Shown piece by piece: positions 18,713 through 21,215 of a stretch of 21,215 nucleotides of DNA. This stretch comes from Coptodactyla brooksi. Its lineage: Eukaryota > Arthropoda > Insecta > Coleoptera > Scarabaeidae. Made by a program: the position numbers and the translations under genes. The notes beneath the pieces were generated by a model, which did no database searches, was not told the origin of the DNA, and saw nothing but the letters and a program-made list of their open reading frames with translations. The DNA is taken from the NCBI GenBank assembly GCA_033557675.1, contig JAWQRM010000586.1, forward strand, positions 1-21,215, given 5' to 3'. Every line of letters starts with the position of its first letter. The stretch's first letter is position 1.

Positions 18713-19200
18713 GCTTTGGTTTGCGTCCGAATGTATTCATATAGCTTCGCACAGGTTTCACAAGCAATGTACAACATATATTGGTCGGACCAAATAATTG
18801 GTACAGGTTTTTCTTTTTCTCCTCTTCAATATATCTCTGTACTATTGTCTTGTTATATTTTTACTCCTTCTCTTGTTGCTATTTTCAAATCTGTGCAAGT
18901 TACTTGTGACGCCCTGTATATATATATATATATATTCGCACCCATTACATATTTACTATTATAATTACTATTATAATCTAAGACTCGGATGGAAGGATTT
19001 ATGATTGTTTTATTATTTCGAATTAAGAAAATATATACTCGTATAATATTTACGTTGTTTCATTTCATATTGTTAATATATATTTATTATAATAAATATA
19101 TGACATATTTAGTTAGTTTGTGGGTTGTTGAACTTTGTAAAACAATTTGAACATACCTTGACGATTCGATGACATCTTAGCCGTCAGTTTCGAAATGTCT
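18713..19200. other. 3' flank of the transglutaminase gene with TA microsatellite
   Basis: AT-rich non-coding DNA. A TA microsatellite occupies 18917-18935, directly after GACGCCCTG, so the junction reads CCCTGTATATA like the terminus of insect DNA elements. No gene is seen. Confidence 0.5.
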
Positions 19201-19211
19201 TAGATTCGAAC

Positions 19212-19219
19212 TATATAAG
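19212..19219 (+). promoter_or_regulatory. Possible TATA box
   Basis: TATATAAG stands out in a less AT-biased patch. A GTAAGTTCGTTGTTATCAGC stretch follows at about 25-45 nt, which could hold a start site. No gene was found downstream inside the window, so it could belong to an LTR relic or a gene further right. Confidence 0.2.
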
Positions 19220-19779
19220 TTATTGTTCCTGCAATCGTAAGTTCGTTGTTATCAGCAAGAAAATCAATTAATCGTGAAATAATTGGTTTCAACTTCTTTT
19301 AAAGTCTTGGGAAATATGCAATAGGTAAAAAGAAATAAAATAGAATAAAATAAACTATTTTGTAAATAGAATTTTAGTGCATCGCATTTGTTTTGGGTTT
19401 TGACAAAAATTAAAATAAGTTCCAGCCCAAAACAGGCGTGCAAACATGTTGAACTCTGTGGGGTATTACATTGCTATGCGAATATTTTTGTACTTGGAAA
19501 TAAATGTTTAATACATTTTACTATCGAGAAATTTTAAATTTATTTACTGCTTTACGTAAAAGATTATATATAAACTGTTAATAACACTCTTGGATTTATT
19601 ATTACAAATTATAAAATTGAAACCACTGTATCAACTTAAAAAAGAAATTAAACTTTTTATTTTTTTGTCATTATTTATTATAATAGTGTTTGATAAAAAG
19701 AATGTTCAATGAATACACTTTTGTAGTTTTTTTCTTTCATGGCATTTATTTCGTAAGATAATAGGAAATGAATGCCGAG

Positions 19780-20060
19780 TGTAACAAAGTTTATTTCAAT
19801 TTCTTCGGTTGAATAGCTTCAGAAATATAGGCCTCGAAACACAAGCGTCGATTCTTTTTGCCGCGATAGCAGTAGCATTTAATCTATTACGATATTAAGG
19901 TTTGAATAAATGCATTTGATTATTATACTTGCAGTGAGTGGGTACATTTGCGAACGCCTCGACAATTCGATGATCTTGCAGAGAGACCTTCTTATCTGCA
20001 AGTGGTGACTCGGGGTTTACGATGACCTTGATGTTAAAAATGAGTTTTGTACTGTTTAGT
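19780..20060 (+). mobile_element. Possible LTR-retrotransposon relic (U5 and primer-binding region)
   Basis: A TTTGAATAAATGC poly(A)-like signal at 19901-19913 is followed about 90 nt later by AAGTGGTGACTCGGGG (20000-20015). This resembles the GTGGTGACCCCG sequence found just inside the left LTR of many insect Ty3/Gypsy elements. No gag, pol or second LTR is visible. Recognition rests on memory of similar elements. Confidence 0.25.
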
Positions 20061-21196
20061 TGTACATAGGCTTATGCATTGTCCTTACCTTCGCAGTAAT
20101 TCTATTAATAACATAAAAAGTGTAATCGATTAATTTTTGTTCTGGTGATGTACAGACCATACATTTCTTAAAGCAACTCTCAGACGGATTAATAAATATT
20201 GGCAAACTGTAATCGCTCAAGCTGTTAGTATTTACAGACCATATATTTATGCCCTACTTACTTACGACTTTAAGTGCGTAGTTCTATGTAGTGCATTTAG
20301 CATAAACATGTACCATTTGAGTCATTGCAATACCTGATAACCCCTGTTATATATGCAAGGATCAGAGGTAATGTCTGCAGTAGCTGCAGGTCATCACTTC
20401 AATCGTCACCATGGGTGGTAATGATAACTGTTTTAAAGTAATTAGGTTACAGGGTGCTAATAGTACAGTTAATGGTAAGCAGTTTCGTATAACTTTACCC
20501 TTCAGGCTGTTCCAAGATAAAATAAACCCCCCATAGTTTCTTAATCTACTATTTCATTTTTTAATATTCGGATTAATATTTTACATTTCTTTTTACATTC
20601 GAGTGTGTCCTTTCATTTCCGATTCCAAACATGTATAATATCTGTAAGTTTGGATTAAAATGGTAGAGATATTAAACATCTGAATCTTAAAAATACTCTA
20701 AATTGATGTATCTAAATACACTTTGGCTGGTTTTTTATAAAGGATAAAGAATTTTTTTAATTTAAATCAACTTATACTTATTTAAATCTATACTCATAGA
20801 TACATTTTTAACTGCTAACAGTTGCTACCATGAACGCGTGCAAACTCATTACATATTTTTCTCTAGAAAGTTAATAATCTAACTGAACAATTTTTTTTTT
20901 AGAATGTAAGTATCTTCTTAGACCGTTTTGATCAAAATGGTGGCCATCTAGAACATCTATTGCAGTAGTCTGAAATGCCTATTAATTTTATGCTTTTATT
21001 AAGCTCAATTTATGTTAAAATCATAATCGACGTAATTAAGTAAATTAATAAATTCGGATTACTTACTTTAACGTTAATTAAGAAATATATGTGACATATT
21101 AATATCAATTTTGTTTTATTTTGTTACAAATTGTTTAGTACAGGATTTTCTTAAAGTATACAACACAGTTAAATTATCAAATGGTTTTGCATTTCT
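20061..21196. other. AT-rich distal flank, no gene seen
   Basis: No ORF or RNA gene is supported. A 16-nt direct repeat, TACAGACCATAYATTT, occurs at 20151-20166 and 20233-20248. The phrase CTGCAGTAGCTGCAG near 20375 is a small palindromic pair. Confidence 0.4.
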
Positions 21197-21215
21197 TATA
21201 TATATATATATATAT
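21197..21215. repeat. TA microsatellite at the window edge
   Basis: Pure TA repeats run to the last base and may continue beyond the window. Confidence 0.9.

Noticed and set aside
1..21215. CRISPR arrays, bacterial operons, riboswitches
   Set aside because: Spliced genes and eukaryotic transposons throughout; no regularly spaced repeats with unique spacers were found, and the tandem repeats are in-frame protein repeats.

Overview
The window looks like nuclear DNA of an arthropod, most likely an insect. It is AT-rich and gene-sparse, and its genes are split by very short spliceosomal introns (54-73 nt is common). Decayed mariner, Tc1/IS630-like and non-LTR elements fill the spaces. The short introns would suit a beetle, but the order cannot be fixed from sequence alone. 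I see no intact bacterial or viral gene.

Left part (1-5561): two tRNA-like relics, a possible hAT-type remnant and an odd 83-codon fragment precede a head-to-head pair of housekeeping genes. These are the 5' half of a SLC66A2/PQLC1-type PQ-loop transporter on the minus strand (start at 4321) and a complete two-exon TIM21 mitochondrial import subunit on the plus strand (4865-5561). They share a 543-bp intergenic promoter region.

Middle (5562-13100): a Tc1/IS630-type remnant with nested inverted repeats comes first. A complete five-exon TMEM231 gene (ciliary transition zone, minus strand, 7941-9089) follows, with a full-consensus RFX X-box about 50 bp upstream of its start codon. Next come a palindromic MITE-like element bounded by direct repeats, a non-LTR reverse-transcriptase relic, a mariner relic, and a decayed copy of the transglutaminase first exon.

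Right part (13306-18711): a six-exon animal transglutaminase gene. All three catalytic residues and the flanking domains are conserved. However, exon 5 is about 2.9 kb long and inserts roughly 870 residues of Tyr/Asn/Arg/Asp/Gly/Trp-rich repeats between the catalytic Cys (302) and catalytic His (1234), where about 58 residues normally lie. The predicted protein is 1597 residues, about twice the usual length. This giant disordered-looking insertion in the active-site loop is the most remarkable feature of the window. The distal flank (18713-21215) holds AT-rich non-coding DNA, a possible LTR-element relic and TA microsatellites.

Exon boundaries were set by eye from GT/AG sites, reading-frame continuity and remembered family alignments. 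None was checked against transcripts or databases.
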